A DNA stretch of 64,000 nt from assembly GCF_021917145.1 (NCBI RefSeq), contig NC_061072.1, forward strand, positions 12,560,687 to 12,624,686, read 5' to 3'. The DNA is from Hypomesus transpacificus (taxonomy: Eukaryota > Chordata > Actinopteri > Osmeriformes > Osmeridae). Below the pieces are notes generated by a model that had not been told where the DNA came from, did no database searches, and saw nothing but the letters and a program-made list of their open reading frames with translations. This document shows, in pieces, positions 30,952 through 44,281 of this stretch. Position 1 is the stretch's first letter. Each line of letters begins with the position of its first letter. The position numbers and the translations under genes were made by a program.

Positions 30952-33900
30952 GCCGTTGAGGGCGGAGGTGTAGACATTGGTATTTGTTTGGACTGTGTTC
31001 TTATTTCCGTGAATTCTGACCCGTCAGGAAGCGTGACTGGGAGTGAAGACAATAGGCTATTGTGACGTTCAGCTTTATGTGCATGTTAGCCTCAAACAGG
31101 AAAATGTAGTGAAAAATGCATAAACACAAAACCACACGCACGCAAATTTGAAACCCAAAATAGCAATGCTCTAATTGCACACCTCACATTCTCCAAACTG
31201 CATTGACCTTGCTTCCTATAGGTATGTCCCTCACTTTAACAGCTTTCGAAAGCCCTGGATCCCACAGCATCGGAAGACTGACCCCATATCGTTAATGTCC
31301 AAGTGAAGGTGTTGGTTCTAAGGCTAAGCTCTGGGCCCTCTGCTCAGGGGTGGGAGGTAGAGGAACAGGAGCCCCCTCCATTGAAGCCAGTATCTGGAGG
31401 AGGGATAACCAATAGAGCTTAAACTGCATGTGTGTTTACTTTGTGTGAGCCATTTGTGGTGTGTGTCTGAGGCCCCTTGGGATGAAAAGGGTTGGGTCAG
31501 GAGTGGGTGCTGGTTTTGTGAGGGATGTGTGTGTGACCTTTGATCTGTGTGTTTGGACCACTGACCTGAGAGTCTAAACTGGTGTGAGGCCTCCTTTCTA
31601 AGTCTAACTTCACTCACAAACACACATACCTAGTTACATACACATATCCATGCAAACAGCTCACACATACACTACATATACCCACCCTCACTTTAATACC
31701 AATTTCCTTGTCATAGATCAGGTTCTCCACAGTTTGCCAGCATGTGGATAACACCATAACACAACTGTGTCCCTCTGTTTGTGATGAAGGCATCTGTGTG
31801 TGTTTGTTTTCACAGTCTAATTAGTAGTGAACATGTGGCGGAGAGTGGCATCTTAATGATACTGTGTGTGTGTGTGTGTTTGTGGCTGTAGGCATGGAAA
31901 TAGCGTTGTGTGGTCATTCATTCCTGGGCGAGATAGACTGTCATCTTCTAGAGCACAGAGAAAGAGAGAGGGGTCTGAGGCAAGGATGCCAGGCAGACTC
32001 TCAGGCAAAAAGGGTGAAGTGCGTAGTCCCTCATGTTTGACTGGACGAGACTATGATGGCTGTGTTGTTCCTGGGATAGCTGTGTTTGCGGTCTAGGGCA
32101 GCGGGAGCAAGGAAGAAGGGAAAGAGAGAGGGGTAGAAAGAGGACTGGAGAAAGAGGTAAAGGAACGAGAGGAAAGAGAGAGACAAAGAAGGAAATCGGG
32201 TGTTAGACAAAGAACCACCACATAAATAGACACAGGGGGCTTCCTTATATAGCTCCACAACTCAGAACAGAGAGAGGCAAGGGTTATTTTATAGCACCAG
32301 ATCCACAATTAGTTTATTCTAACGTGCAGTACAGAGTGCAAGGAATCCTTCTTTTTGCCATAAGACCCTCTTAACCTGTCAACCTGCATGTTTGATAGAG
32401 CTCACTGACCATAAATGATTCTTTCAGCTGCTCTGTTTAAAGTCCACTGCACTCTCCAAGCAATCACTGCACGCCTCAATACAACCTACAAAGTTATGCC
32501 ACAAATGACCATACAATTATAGTGTTAAAAGGCCATGAAAACATAGACTTGTGCATGCACGCATGCACAGACATGCATAATCACAAGCACAAGTGTTACT
32601 TGTGATGTCTGGGACATTGAGGAGCACAGGTTGACATGAAGAACACCCTCCATCTGTGTGTAGTATATTCTGAGCTGTTAGCAGGAGTTTTTTCCTTCTG
32701 TGGGTTGGAATTTAGCTTAGGCCTGAAGCCACAGTGTAGCTTTGGAGCTAGGCATGCAGGCTTTCTATGCTGCCCAACTAAAAACAGGCGGGCTCCCCTC
32801 CTCTCCTTCTCTGTCCTCACTTCATAACCCCTACCTCTTCCCTGTTTAAGAGGTCTTCCTACCTTCAAAATGCCATTTACTGGACTGTCCTGTATTTTAT
32901 TAGTTAACATTTTCCAAGGACATGAGTTTTGATGTACAGAACTGTAATTGTATAAGTATGAATGGTTTATTAACAATATGAATGGTTTAATAATATAGTC
33001 TTTGAGTATGTCAGGAAAGAGTATTTTAATTTAAAAAAAACGAATGTTCAGAAATATGCAGGATGTGTAATTTCACCATCAAAGTGGTGATAGATTATTT
33101 TTTGAAGTTCTCTGGTCTCACTGGCATATCTGGATATATTTACAAATCTTCTAATTATATGTGTGGTTTTGGGCTACAGTGGAAGATATACTTAGCATGA
33201 TGTTATGAGAGAGAAGATAAAATGCTGAGCTCACAGAGTGTATGTGTGTGCACATTTTGCAAATCAGACTCGTATTGTAAAACTCCACTTCAATATGAGA
33301 TTGAGAATGGCCCACTATGTTAAATTACATTGTATGTGATGTGTTGTAGTTTATAATTCCATTATCATTGAAGGTCAACTAAACTAGTAGTTTGAAAAAG
33401 AAGAAACATTTTGTCTCATTGTCTCCAAAGTTTATTTGTTTGTAAATAACAGAATAAATCTGTGAGCGTGTGCTTATGGGTGAGAAAAATAATGTGAAAG
33501 ACAAAGCAAGGGAGCGGGAGAAATAAGGATGGAAAGTTTGAGATAAAAGTGTTTTACCTCTTTGAATCCCACCCAGAATACCAGAGTGACAACACCATAG
33601 TCTTAACAGCCGTGCCGGGCTAAACCTCTGTCCTGCCAAGGTTTCAACTTAAGAATCCCTGCAAAATTCAGTATGTCTGGTTGGAGGACTACCTATAGAG
33701 TAGCAGCACCTACCATTCTTTAAATCTTACCCTCAGCCATTACAGACCTGGTATTTCCTGTGGGAGGGGATAAATTCCTTGGGCAGGCAACTCTACTTCC
33801 TGTCTCGGTTCATACCCCGCCTAAAGACATACTTCCTGCCTCAGCAAACCCTCCCTCCTTCCCTCCTCTCCCCAGATCACCATCCCTTGCCTATCACCCT

Positions 33901-34950
33901 TCCTCATTCCCTTACACAAGCCCACCCTCTTCTCCTCCCCTGTCTTCTTTCCCTCCTTCCCCTTTCAATCACATACAATTCTCTACAAGGTTTCATGCAT
34001 AAAAGTTATAGGAATACCCTAGTTACATGCAGCTCCTCCTTTGTGGTTATGTGTGTATACAAGTGGAATAATAGGTGTAATTTGGTGGATTTTCCCATGA
34101 AGTAAGCAAGCAGGTGCACCCAAATCTGGTAGGGATGTTTAAAGAAGCAGTGTCATATGAAAGGGTTGGTGGAGGAGGGGGAGCATGCTGGAAAGGAAAG
34201 ATAGAGGACTCAAAATGGAAGAGTTGACAGTGAAATGGAACATTAAAGAAAAACATGTTTTAATATACTGCGTGACTACACAAAAGACTCTTACAGATGT
34301 TGAGGGCTGTTGACCAATCAACTGATCACTGTTCTTGGCAGACAACTATGATACTGTGACAGATAGTGATCAGTTTCTCCCGTTTCTACTGTTTAGCATT
34401 GGTCTTTTAGAAACTATGTGTTGCTGCTCTCTGCTGGCCAACAAAAACAGGCGGGTGAATATTATGCTAAGTAGCTAGACTCAGGGAGCAACTAGCCTTA
34501 CACGATTTTGGTTGGTTTACACATACTGTACATGCCAATACAAGTGGATGGTAATTATATTGAAAGTCTTTGATTTTTTTTACAAATCATGGTACACAAG
34601 ATGTATGTTAAATTAAATATGGTTACACTGTTACCTACAATAATATTGACACAAAATTCCCCTCATAATGACAGCAGTAATGCACGTTCCATTCAGAACT
34701 ACAAGTAGGCCTACAGCATTTATAAATGCTAAAGGCAGGGTAGGTAATGTTGAGACACACTTTTGGTCATATTTGCTGAAATAAACTTCACATCCTGACC
34801 TGCAACCAATAAATCTAAAGGTTTGACTGTAAAATTAAATCATGCTCATGCAATTGCTCATGATATTAAACCCATATCAAATAGATTAAATGTTTGGTTT
34901 AAACATGTTGGATCTTGGTCTGGGTTTCCAGTAGATGAACACACACTCAC
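30952..34950. other. Intergenic; no gene recognised
   Basis: About 4 kb with no supported exon on either strand. The left part of the region just below 34951 probably holds the 3' UTR of the minus-strand helical-protein gene. A candidate 3' UTR acceptor on that strand sits at 34730-34729 (CCTGCCTTTAG). Confidence 0.4.
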
Positions 34951-36813
34951 TTAACAAAACTGGTCCTCCAGGGCACTGTGCTGGTCCGTGATGGCTGAAA
35001 CTCTCTGAGTGGTATTCTCCAGTTGTTCAACAGCCTTCTTGATGTCAGGTTCTTGCATCAGGAAATTCTTATCATCTTCAGTTTTAAACAAAAGGTCCAC
35101 AATCTCAGTCATCACATTGAGCAATGGCTTAAGCAGAATTACTTTAGAAAAGCTCACCATCTTGGCAACTTCAACTTTACCAGAAAGGATGCCCAAAATG
35201 TTTACTGCCTTTCTTAGCGCCATCTGAAAATCTGATACTTCTATTCGCCTACTCTTCACCTCTTCCAGTTGATTTTTAATCTGGAGGATCTTGTTCTTAC
35301 AAAAGGAAATATTGCTTTCAGTTTTTTGTTTCTCTTTCTTTTTTATGTCCAACTCTTCAGTACAGGAATCAACCAAGGATTTAAAGTTGTCCCTCTCTTC
35401 TCGTGCTCGCCTGGCATTTCTGTCAGCTCTTTCCATGTCATCTTGAGCAGCTATAGCTATGATAGGACCTGTGAGAAAACATATGATAGTTAAAGAACGT
35501 ATGCTATGCTTTCATTCGGGTTTGATGCTGTGCATGATTTGTATTAGTTCTCACTCATTGTTTAGTTTACAATCTCTATTCCAAACATCAAATATTAATT
35601 GATCTTTATTTAAAAAGTCTTAAAACTTCAAACCTATACTTTGACATAATTTATTTACATTTAGTCATTTAGCAGACTCTCTTATCCAGAGTGACTTACA
35701 GTAAGTACAGGGACATTCCCCGAGGCAAGTAGGGTTAAGTGCCTTGCCCAGGGACAGAACGTCATCGAACCGGCAACCTTCTGATTGGTAGCCCGATTCC
35801 CTAACAGCTCAGCCGCCTGACCCCCCATTTATAGGCCTAGTATTCATTTTGTTATCAACACATTCTGTTATCAAACAACTGACCCAGCTAACAAAAACAT
35901 AACAGACATTTGTGATGTTCCTTTAAGGTCTTTACAGAGGTAATGAATGTCACAGCCTGTTTGGGACGTTACACAACGTTCCCCTAAGATCTGTTCTCTA
36001 TCAAAAAAGTGTTGTTGTATTTCATAAGCTATGTAGAGGAATCAAACCACAAGATTAGTCATAAAGTCACAGTGAGTCATAAAGTCACCACTGTCTGTGG
36101 TGACTTCTGCAGTGTCATCTGCAAACTTGCAAACCTCCACATTTTCCAATTCAATGTCTGATTTATTATTTTGGCTCACTTATTCTAGTAAGTAAATTGC
36201 ACTTCAATGTAATAATCCATGTTAATTTAAGTGTTATCTAACAAATCATACAATTGGTATACATTGTACTCAATAAACTGTGATTATACTAGTCATTAAT
36301 CTAGCCACAATGTGTTAAAATAGCAATCATACCTGTGATCCATCCAACTATGGGAATTACTGTAATCCCAATTCCAATATTCCTTTTAATTTCACTTTCC
36401 CTTTCTTTTTCCCTCCAGTTATCCAGACACCTTTGGGAGGACTTCATGTTCTCCTCAGCTCTATCAAGAGCTTCCTTACGAACTTTCAAGTTGTCTTCTG
36501 CAGCTTTATGTTCAATCTTCAGGTCATCCATTTTAGCCTTAAAGTCTGTACACTCAGACTCTAGCTTCCCTTTCCTAAGTGTCAGCTGCTCAGTGCACTC
36601 ATCCACTCTCTTTAGTTCCCGATTGGCAAGGTTTTCAGATCTCTTTAAACACTGCACCGCATTTTTTATATTTTTGATCACAGTGCAACTCCTTGTTTGG
36701 GAACCTTTAAGTGTAAGCAACAACTCAGACATATCAGTGAGATGACGAAGTCCATTTCTCAGATCTGGTTTTAACTTTGAGAGAAAGTCCTCCCTTTTTT
36801 CTTGATAAAGCAT
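34951..36813 (-). CDS. Unrecognised helical protein with central hydrophobic segment
   Basis: I do not recognise a named gene. Two coding exons, 36333-36813 and 34951-35468, join in phase to 999 nt, 332 aa. An acceptor (CTATCTTAACAG) lies five bases before the ATG, so a noncoding first exon is likely; its donor was not resolved. Layout: N-terminal helix-rich part (1-60), long charged coiled-coil-like helix (about 62-145), hydrophobic stretch 146-168 (contains TVIPIVGWITGPIIAIAA), second long charged helix (170-236), and C-terminal helices (237-332). The intron falls inside the hydrophobic turn, at Gly161. The donor GTGAGT directly follows the TAA stop. Helix-hydrophobic hairpin-helix is the layout of alpha-pore-forming proteins (ClyA/YaxB type); this is inference from architecture. 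A coiled-coil membrane-anchored scaffold is the alternative. Confidence 0.8.
35655..35827 (-). mobile_element. tRNA-derived SINE
   Basis: Reverse-oriented copy of the element at 63112-63304, inside the intron of the minus-strand helical-protein gene. It includes the tRNA-like head, the conserved middle (AAGGCACTT-type, here AAGGCACTTAACCC on its own strand) and the TCTGCTAAATGACTAAATG tail. Divergence and small indels suggest an older insertion. Confidence 0.85.
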
Positions 36814-36946
36814 GTTATCTGTTAAGATAGAGTATAATGACAATTTCTTCTATTTTAGTTACCACTAAAGTACAGATGCAAGTGTTGTGCCGAAAAAAGA
36901 CTCCCTGTCGAAATCTTGCTTTAAGAATGAAGAATACGGTTGAAAG

Positions 36947-36953
36947 TTTTATA
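36947..36953 (-). promoter_or_regulatory. TATA box of the minus-strand helical-protein gene
   Basis: TATAAAA on the minus strand, about 135 bp upstream of the ATG at 36813. It would place transcription start near 36920. Confidence 0.5.
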
Positions 36954-37048
36954 GTGGCTGCTGATCACGCTTAAGTATCCTTCACGGACGAGCAGGCGTT
37001 TCCGCAGCTGTGCGATGCATGACGATGTCGTGTCAAGCTTGCCATGCT

Positions 37049-37063
37049 GATTTCCTTGAAATC
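37049..37063. promoter_or_regulatory. Palindromic GAS/STAT-type site
   Basis: GATTTCCTTGAAATC: perfect 6-bp arms around a 3-bp spacer, matching the STAT consensus TTCNNNGAA. It lies roughly midway between the two outward-facing TATA boxes of the divergent pair (36947-36953 and 37134-37140). Confidence 0.5.
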
Positions 37064-37133
37064 ATATCGTTGTGAATAAATGAACCCTGCCCTTGTGACG
37101 TTTTATAAAATATGACACTCCCACTATATTTTG

Positions 37134-37140
37134 TATAAAG
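37134..37140 (+). promoter_or_regulatory. TATA box of the plus-strand helical-protein gene
   Basis: TATAAAG about 110 bp upstream of a strong 5' UTR donor (GTAAGT at 37244). A second TATA-like sequence, TTTTATAAAA, is at 37101-37110. Confidence 0.5.
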
Positions 37141-37164
37141 TATGCCTCTTTTAATAACCGTTCG

Positions 37165-37243
37165 GCAAGACTCTTGACCTACACATCGATCCTAAGCGAA
37201 TATCAGCGTGTCTCCCTAGGCTACTCAGAAAGGCAAGAACCAT
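37165..37243 (+). other. Probable noncoding first exon of plus-strand helical-protein gene
   Basis: Begins roughly 25-30 bp after the TATA box (start approximate) and ends at a consensus donor GTAAGT. The next exon starts at 38112, five bases before the ATG, after the acceptor TTTCTTCACAG. Confidence 0.5.
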
Positions 37244-38116
37244 GTAAGTCTAAAATTAAAATACTTTGTTCAGAATAATATCTCGTGCACCTTTAGTGTC
37301 TAAGTGCTTATACCCAGGGATGTAGTGGAGGCTAAACGCACGTAAACGCCGTTTCCGCACCTCCCGGTTACCACAACATCGCATTAAGACAGGGACAACG
37401 TGCTTTCAAATACGATGATGCAGGTACAAGCCAACCTTCCCGGTTCCATCTAAATAGGCCTAATGGAACGTAATAAGAAATAAATAATACAATTCATAGT
37501 TTACCCACCTCATTACCACTACACCACTGCTTATACCATACTTCTTGTTCAGTTGTGATAAATAGTGCACATGTATATTAAATGACTCGATAGCCGTTGT
37601 CTGTTCAGATTTTACTTAGGCTGACTAAATTATTTTTGCTTCTTAAGATATAGAATAAAGACGCAGCAGGGTAGATTCACATGACTTAACTTTATTCACT
37701 CCCGGAACTTTTCCCACTACTACCCCCTTGTGCCCAGACAATGTCACTATTATAGATTACACCAGAGCTCTAGATCACACACTGCTAGGCCTGCATTATC
37801 TATCTTGATTAGAAGAGTAATAATTACAGTGTGTGGTGATGGTAATGGTCCAACTTTTGTCCAAATATGCATGGAATGTGAGTCAACAATCGCAAGGAAA
37901 TGCTTATAAATGTAGATATAAACATTTTTATGTTTATCAATTATATACACTTGAATGAAACCAACGTTGACAAACTAAACCTACTTTGAAATTGCAGGCA
38001 TTTATTTATCAGTAAAGCTTGCTTTAGGCTCAGCACCAGAGATACAGGGCCCATTAAATACACTCAACTTTGAGACTCAGATTCATGCTGTTTTTGTTAT
38101 TTTCTTCACAGCCATC

Positions 38117-40141
38117 ATGACAACCAATAACCTAAACAAAACTATTGGTGGCGTATCAAAGGCATCCGACTGTAGGGAAGACGCAGTCATGATCTTTCAA
38201 GGGAACGCTAATTGGGAAGAGTACTTGACTCCAGCCCCACTCTCGATCGCCTTTCTGGGTGAACTTGTCTTCATCTCTGCAAAACAAGACTTCTCTATTA
38301 AAGATGGTGGACCAGTTGATGGATTCAAGTTCATTAAATACCCTGACTCCTTCCGTGCTTGCCTCATGCAGGTGTGCAATTCAGGCTGGGCAGCCTTTAA
38401 CGAAGCCCACAAGAGTATGGACAAAATATGCCTCCATACTAAAAATGTTCCAGAGTACATCAAGACCGCTGTGAAGATACTTCTTCAGGATGATGATATG
38501 CTCGTTCAAAACTTCCTACCTGATACATTGGAGAGCATAGATGCAATATCCAAAGACTGTGTGCAGTTGGCTAAATCTGTTGAAGAGAGGTTCCTGCATG
38601 TTACTGATGTCATTTCAGAGCTCCTTGAAACATGCACAAGTGCCAAGCAGCAATACGGCAACCGTCTGGAAGAAGTCAGACGTATAATGGAGGAGGAAAA
38701 ACTGAAGAAAGACGTGTTGGAAGAGGAAAATAAGCGAGTGGAAAAGGAAATGGCTAAACTGGACAAGCAGATGGAAGAGGCTAATGATAACTTCCAAAAA
38801 GCTATGACCAACATTCCCTCAGGCTGGGAGTGCATTGCAATGGACTTTGTTGATGGAATGGCAAAATCTGTCAACTCATTACTCTCCTTGCGAGTGTTGA
38901 AGGCAAGTGAAGGAGGCCAACAAACTATAGATGCCTTGGGTAATCCAACAAAGTCTGCAAGCAACATTTTTACCAAGTCACCTCTACTGCTTAAAACCGC
39001 TGAGACCTTGAATAGCTTTATTAAGTATGATGAAATCCAGTGGTCAAAGATCACTGATATCAAGACAGGCCAATCAAATTGTAAATGGTTGGTGAACCGA
39101 ATTGAAGAAGTGATCAACATGATACAAGATGAAGACCCATCTCCAGAAAAAAAAGAAGTTGAAAACCTTTGTGAAGGGTTCATCACCATTTGCCAACATT
39201 TAGAAAAACTATCCACTGAGGGCAAAAAAGGAAAAAACAAAGAAATCGTCAAGAACATCCAACAGATACTTCTGTCTACACAGAAATTTGATTCTGCAAG
39301 CAAAAAAAATACAAATGCTCCTGCATTCCCAGTCAATTCTCCCGGAATGATGAAAATTCAAAGTGGTGGTTCAGCAAGTCAAATGGCTACAAAAAATGCT
39401 CACTTCTGCGTGGAGCAGATGAAAATCCAGCTCACCCAATCAAGAGAGTCCTATGAAAAATCCTTGGAAAGAAATGAGAAGACGAAGAGAAAACTAACGG
39501 ATTGCCTCATTAAAATGAGAAACTGTGAAGTAAAGGACATTAATTTTGAAACCACCATTGAACTACTGGCTACTGGTCTTCAATCAATGGGGAGGCTTCA
39601 GGAGAAGTGGCGTAAAATGGTGCAGTTCTTCCAAATGGTGTCGAATATCATGGACACCTGTCTCAAGACCTCTCTGAATGACTTTGTTAAAACAGCCAGC
39701 AAGCCGCCTCCTCCAAACATGAAATATTCATCAAAAATGTTTTTGAAAGATATGATATATCAACAAGCATTCAAAGCATCTGACATAGCAAACATGGTGA
39801 ACATGATCTCTGGAACATACACTGAGATCTCAACACTGTACCTGATGGACCGAGTCAGTAGCTTGGGAAGACTCATGACTCTGGATCCAGAAGACCCCAG
39901 TTTCCAAAGAGAGCGCAATATCCTGGCAACGTCTTGTGATAATGCTGCCGCTGAAATCCAAGAACGTGTCCTGGAAAATAAAGAGAAGTATAAGGCGAAG
40001 ACCAAAGCCAGAATTGAGAAAATTGAAAGAGAGCTGAATGCAGCATTGCCTCCACCATCTGAAGAGGAGAGGAGGGAGACCAGAGAGATAGTGGCTGCTG
40101 GATTTGAGGTAGCTCCAGAGGACGAGGATCAGTTTTATTAA
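38117..40141 (+). CDS. Unrecognised 674-aa helical protein, single coding exon
   Basis: I do not recognise a named gene. The coding sequence is one uninterrupted exon, although nearly all neighbours are split, with UTR introns on both sides: acceptor ending at 38111, donor GTAAGA abutting the TAA. Features: folded N-terminal part (about 20-135); long helices and a strongly charged coiled coil (about 184-230); a short amphipathic segment beginning PSGWE (234-262); a Lys/Ser-rich low-complexity part (about 365-425); further helices (426-522); a PPPP hinge (about 530); and a charged C-terminal helix (600-640) ending in acidic EDEDQFY. No signal peptide and no classical transmembrane helix. Divergent from the 332-aa gene, whose end (EDQFC) and UTR-intron layout it shares. 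By size and layout it could be the larger partner of a two-component alpha-pore-forming pair; this is inference. Confidence 0.85.
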   Translation: MTTNNLNKTIGGVSKASDCREDAVMIFQGNANWEEYLTPAPLSIAFLGELVFISAKQDFSIKDGGPVDGFKFIKYPDSFRACLMQVCNSGWAAFNEAHKSMDKICLHTKNVPEYIKTAVKILLQDDDMLVQNFLPDTLESIDAISKDCVQLAKSVEERFLHVTDVISELLETCTSAKQQYGNRLEEVRRIMEEEKLKKDVLEEENKRVEKEMAKLDKQMEEANDNFQKAMTNIPSGWECIAMDFVDGMAKSVNSLLSLRVLKASEGGQQTIDALGNPTKSASNIFTKSPLLLKTAETLNSFIKYDEIQWSKITDIKTGQSNCKWLVNRIEEVINMIQDEDPSPEKKEVENLCEGFITICQHLEKLSTEGKKGKNKEIVKNIQQILLSTQKFDSASKKNTNAPAFPVNSPGMMKIQSGGSASQMATKNAHFCVEQMKIQLTQSRESYEKSLERNEKTKRKLTDCLIKMRNCEVKDINFETTIELLATGLQSMGRLQEKWRKMVQFFQMVSNIMDTCLKTSLNDFVKTASKPPPPNMKYSSKMFLKDMIYQQAFKASDIANMVNMISGTYTEISTLYLMDRVSSLGRLMTLDPEDPSFQRERNILATSCDNAAAEIQERVLENKEKYKAKTKARIEKIERELNAALPPPSEEERRETREIVAAGFEVAPEDEDQFY

Positions 40142-41850
40142 GTAAGAAGCATACTTTTCTTTAATTACTTGTACCAGTTTAGGCTAAAAGACACCATTTT
40201 ACATCTTATCCAGAGCGACTACAGTAAGTACAGGGATATTCTCTCCTAGGCAAGTAGGGTGAAGTGCCTTGCCCAAGGACACAATGTAAGAGGCTATTTG
40301 TAAAAACACTAGTTATCTTTCACGCCTGGTCCAATTTGATTAAGCATAACATACTATCTATAAATTTACTGCAACCTTACAATATACTAAAATGCTCTCA
40401 ACTGTGTCTTCAGCAAACAGTTAGAAAGTTACATTAGTAATGTAAAGTTTTCAGTCTATAAAATGCCATCACAACGACTTTATTCACCTCATCTTTCTCA
40501 CTGCAACACTTCATATTAATTAGACTGATAATACTTGTTTTTCTCTAGAAACCCAGGACTCATCAAGAGCCATGATAAAGATGAAGAGGTCTGTCAATGC
40601 AGGTGAAATTTGCACGATCCAAGAAGTCAGGACGATATATAGTGTTGCCCTGTGATTAGAAGTGCAGTTCTATATAGTACACAGTTACAGCTAAGTATCA
40701 TTTATTATTCATCAAGAAAAAAACATGTTTAGATAGAGTATAACTAATTCATCAAGACAAGACTAAATGTACATTTAATTTGTTTATAATTCAGTGTGAA
40801 TTCCAATGTTTGTTGAAATAATCAGCAGTTAATTACTGGTTGTGGCTGACTCAGGCTGTCTGAATTTTCTTGAAAAAATTTAAAAAACATGAGGGCATTT
40901 TGTGGTGATTGCTCCCTTTTCCATCAGTTTTGAACTACCAACATCGTATGCATCACAAGCTTCATGAAGTTGGGTGAAAATAAATAAGATCAATAATTAT
41001 TAATGTACATTTTCTTGTGATTTTTTTTGTGCATGCTTAGTGGAACATTACTCACTGTGGTATTCTAAACACTTAATGTAAAACTATTACAGATACTAGC
41101 TTGTTGCTTCCTTTTGTTGTCGTTAATGTTGTTTATTCTTTTTCTGCTGCTTTTAATGTTTTTTGTACCTCTGTACGGTATCCTTGAGTGCCAAGAAAGG
41201 CGCCCTGGAAATAAAATTAAAAAATTATTATTGTTAACAACCTTCATTTGATTTGATCATGGGTCTATGAATCTGAGTATATCCTTGAAATATTATGACA
41301 AAATAAATCAGTATTAAAAAGTATTATCTGGGGTCCTTCTTCCATCTCAGTAAAAATATGTTGGGTCTGATAAAACATTATTTAGATACCGCAAATACAA
41401 AACACAAATGAAAAAACGATCACAATAATAAAAGGAACATTATTTAAAATATTTCACTGAGATAAAATGGGTAGAGAATGTGTGCTCTCCTGAGTCATTA
41501 TGACTTTATGCCTCCAAGCAAATAAATATGCATTAAGGTCTTTCTGACAATAGTCCTGGCTGGCTGTCCCAGTCCTTACATACTTAATCTGCAGTTAAAT
41601 GCTTTACCAATGAACTATACAACTTTTTAATTCCATTCTCCCCTTTGCTCGTATTTATCAACACTCGGAAACTTTATCTGAAACGTTTAATATAGTATCA
41701 AAACAATACATTACAAATTAGTTACATAATTTCTATTGGGTCAAGGACAGAAATCTTCCAGTCGTTGTTAGGTGGTGGTAAGGTTAGCCGAAGTGTCAAT
41801 GTTGTATGAAGGTGGAGAAAGGTTTGAATGAAAGTACTTTGCTTCATGCT
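40142..41850 (+). other. 3' UTR intron and last noncoding exon; intergenic
   Basis: A 3' UTR intron runs from the donor at 40142 to the acceptor TTCTCTAG ending at 40548. The following exon starts at 40549, with an AATAAA at 40979-40984. The rest, up to the endonuclease IV stop, is AT-rich; GAAAGGCGCCCTGGAAATAA at 41195-41214 resembles the end of a teleost retroelement (low confidence). Confidence 0.5.
40204..40289 (-). mobile_element. Truncated tRNA-derived SINE
   Basis: Reverse-oriented 3' part of the same SINE family as 35655-35827 and 63112-63304 (CTTATCCAGAGCGACT, TACAGTAAGTACAGGGA). It lacks the tRNA-like head. It lies in the 3' UTR intron of the plus-strand helical-protein gene. Confidence 0.75.

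Positions 41851-44281
<2,431 letters not shown>

Noticed and set aside
29914-31065. 383-, 333- and 327-codon ORFs as a repetitive Glu/Gly/Arg protein
   Set aside because: All three frames are open only because the tandem unit lacks stop codons. Units shift the frame and there is no conserved flanking exon or promoter. Treated as minisatellite.
36082-36106. Small inverted repeat AAGTCACCAC/GTGGTGACTT as a regulatory hairpin
   Set aside because: Ten-base arms in an AT-rich intron with similar repeated words nearby; no supporting context.
38506-39336. 276-codon minus-strand ORF inside the 674-aa gene
   Set aside because: Antisense shadow of a long coding exon. It has no independent conserved motif or splice context.
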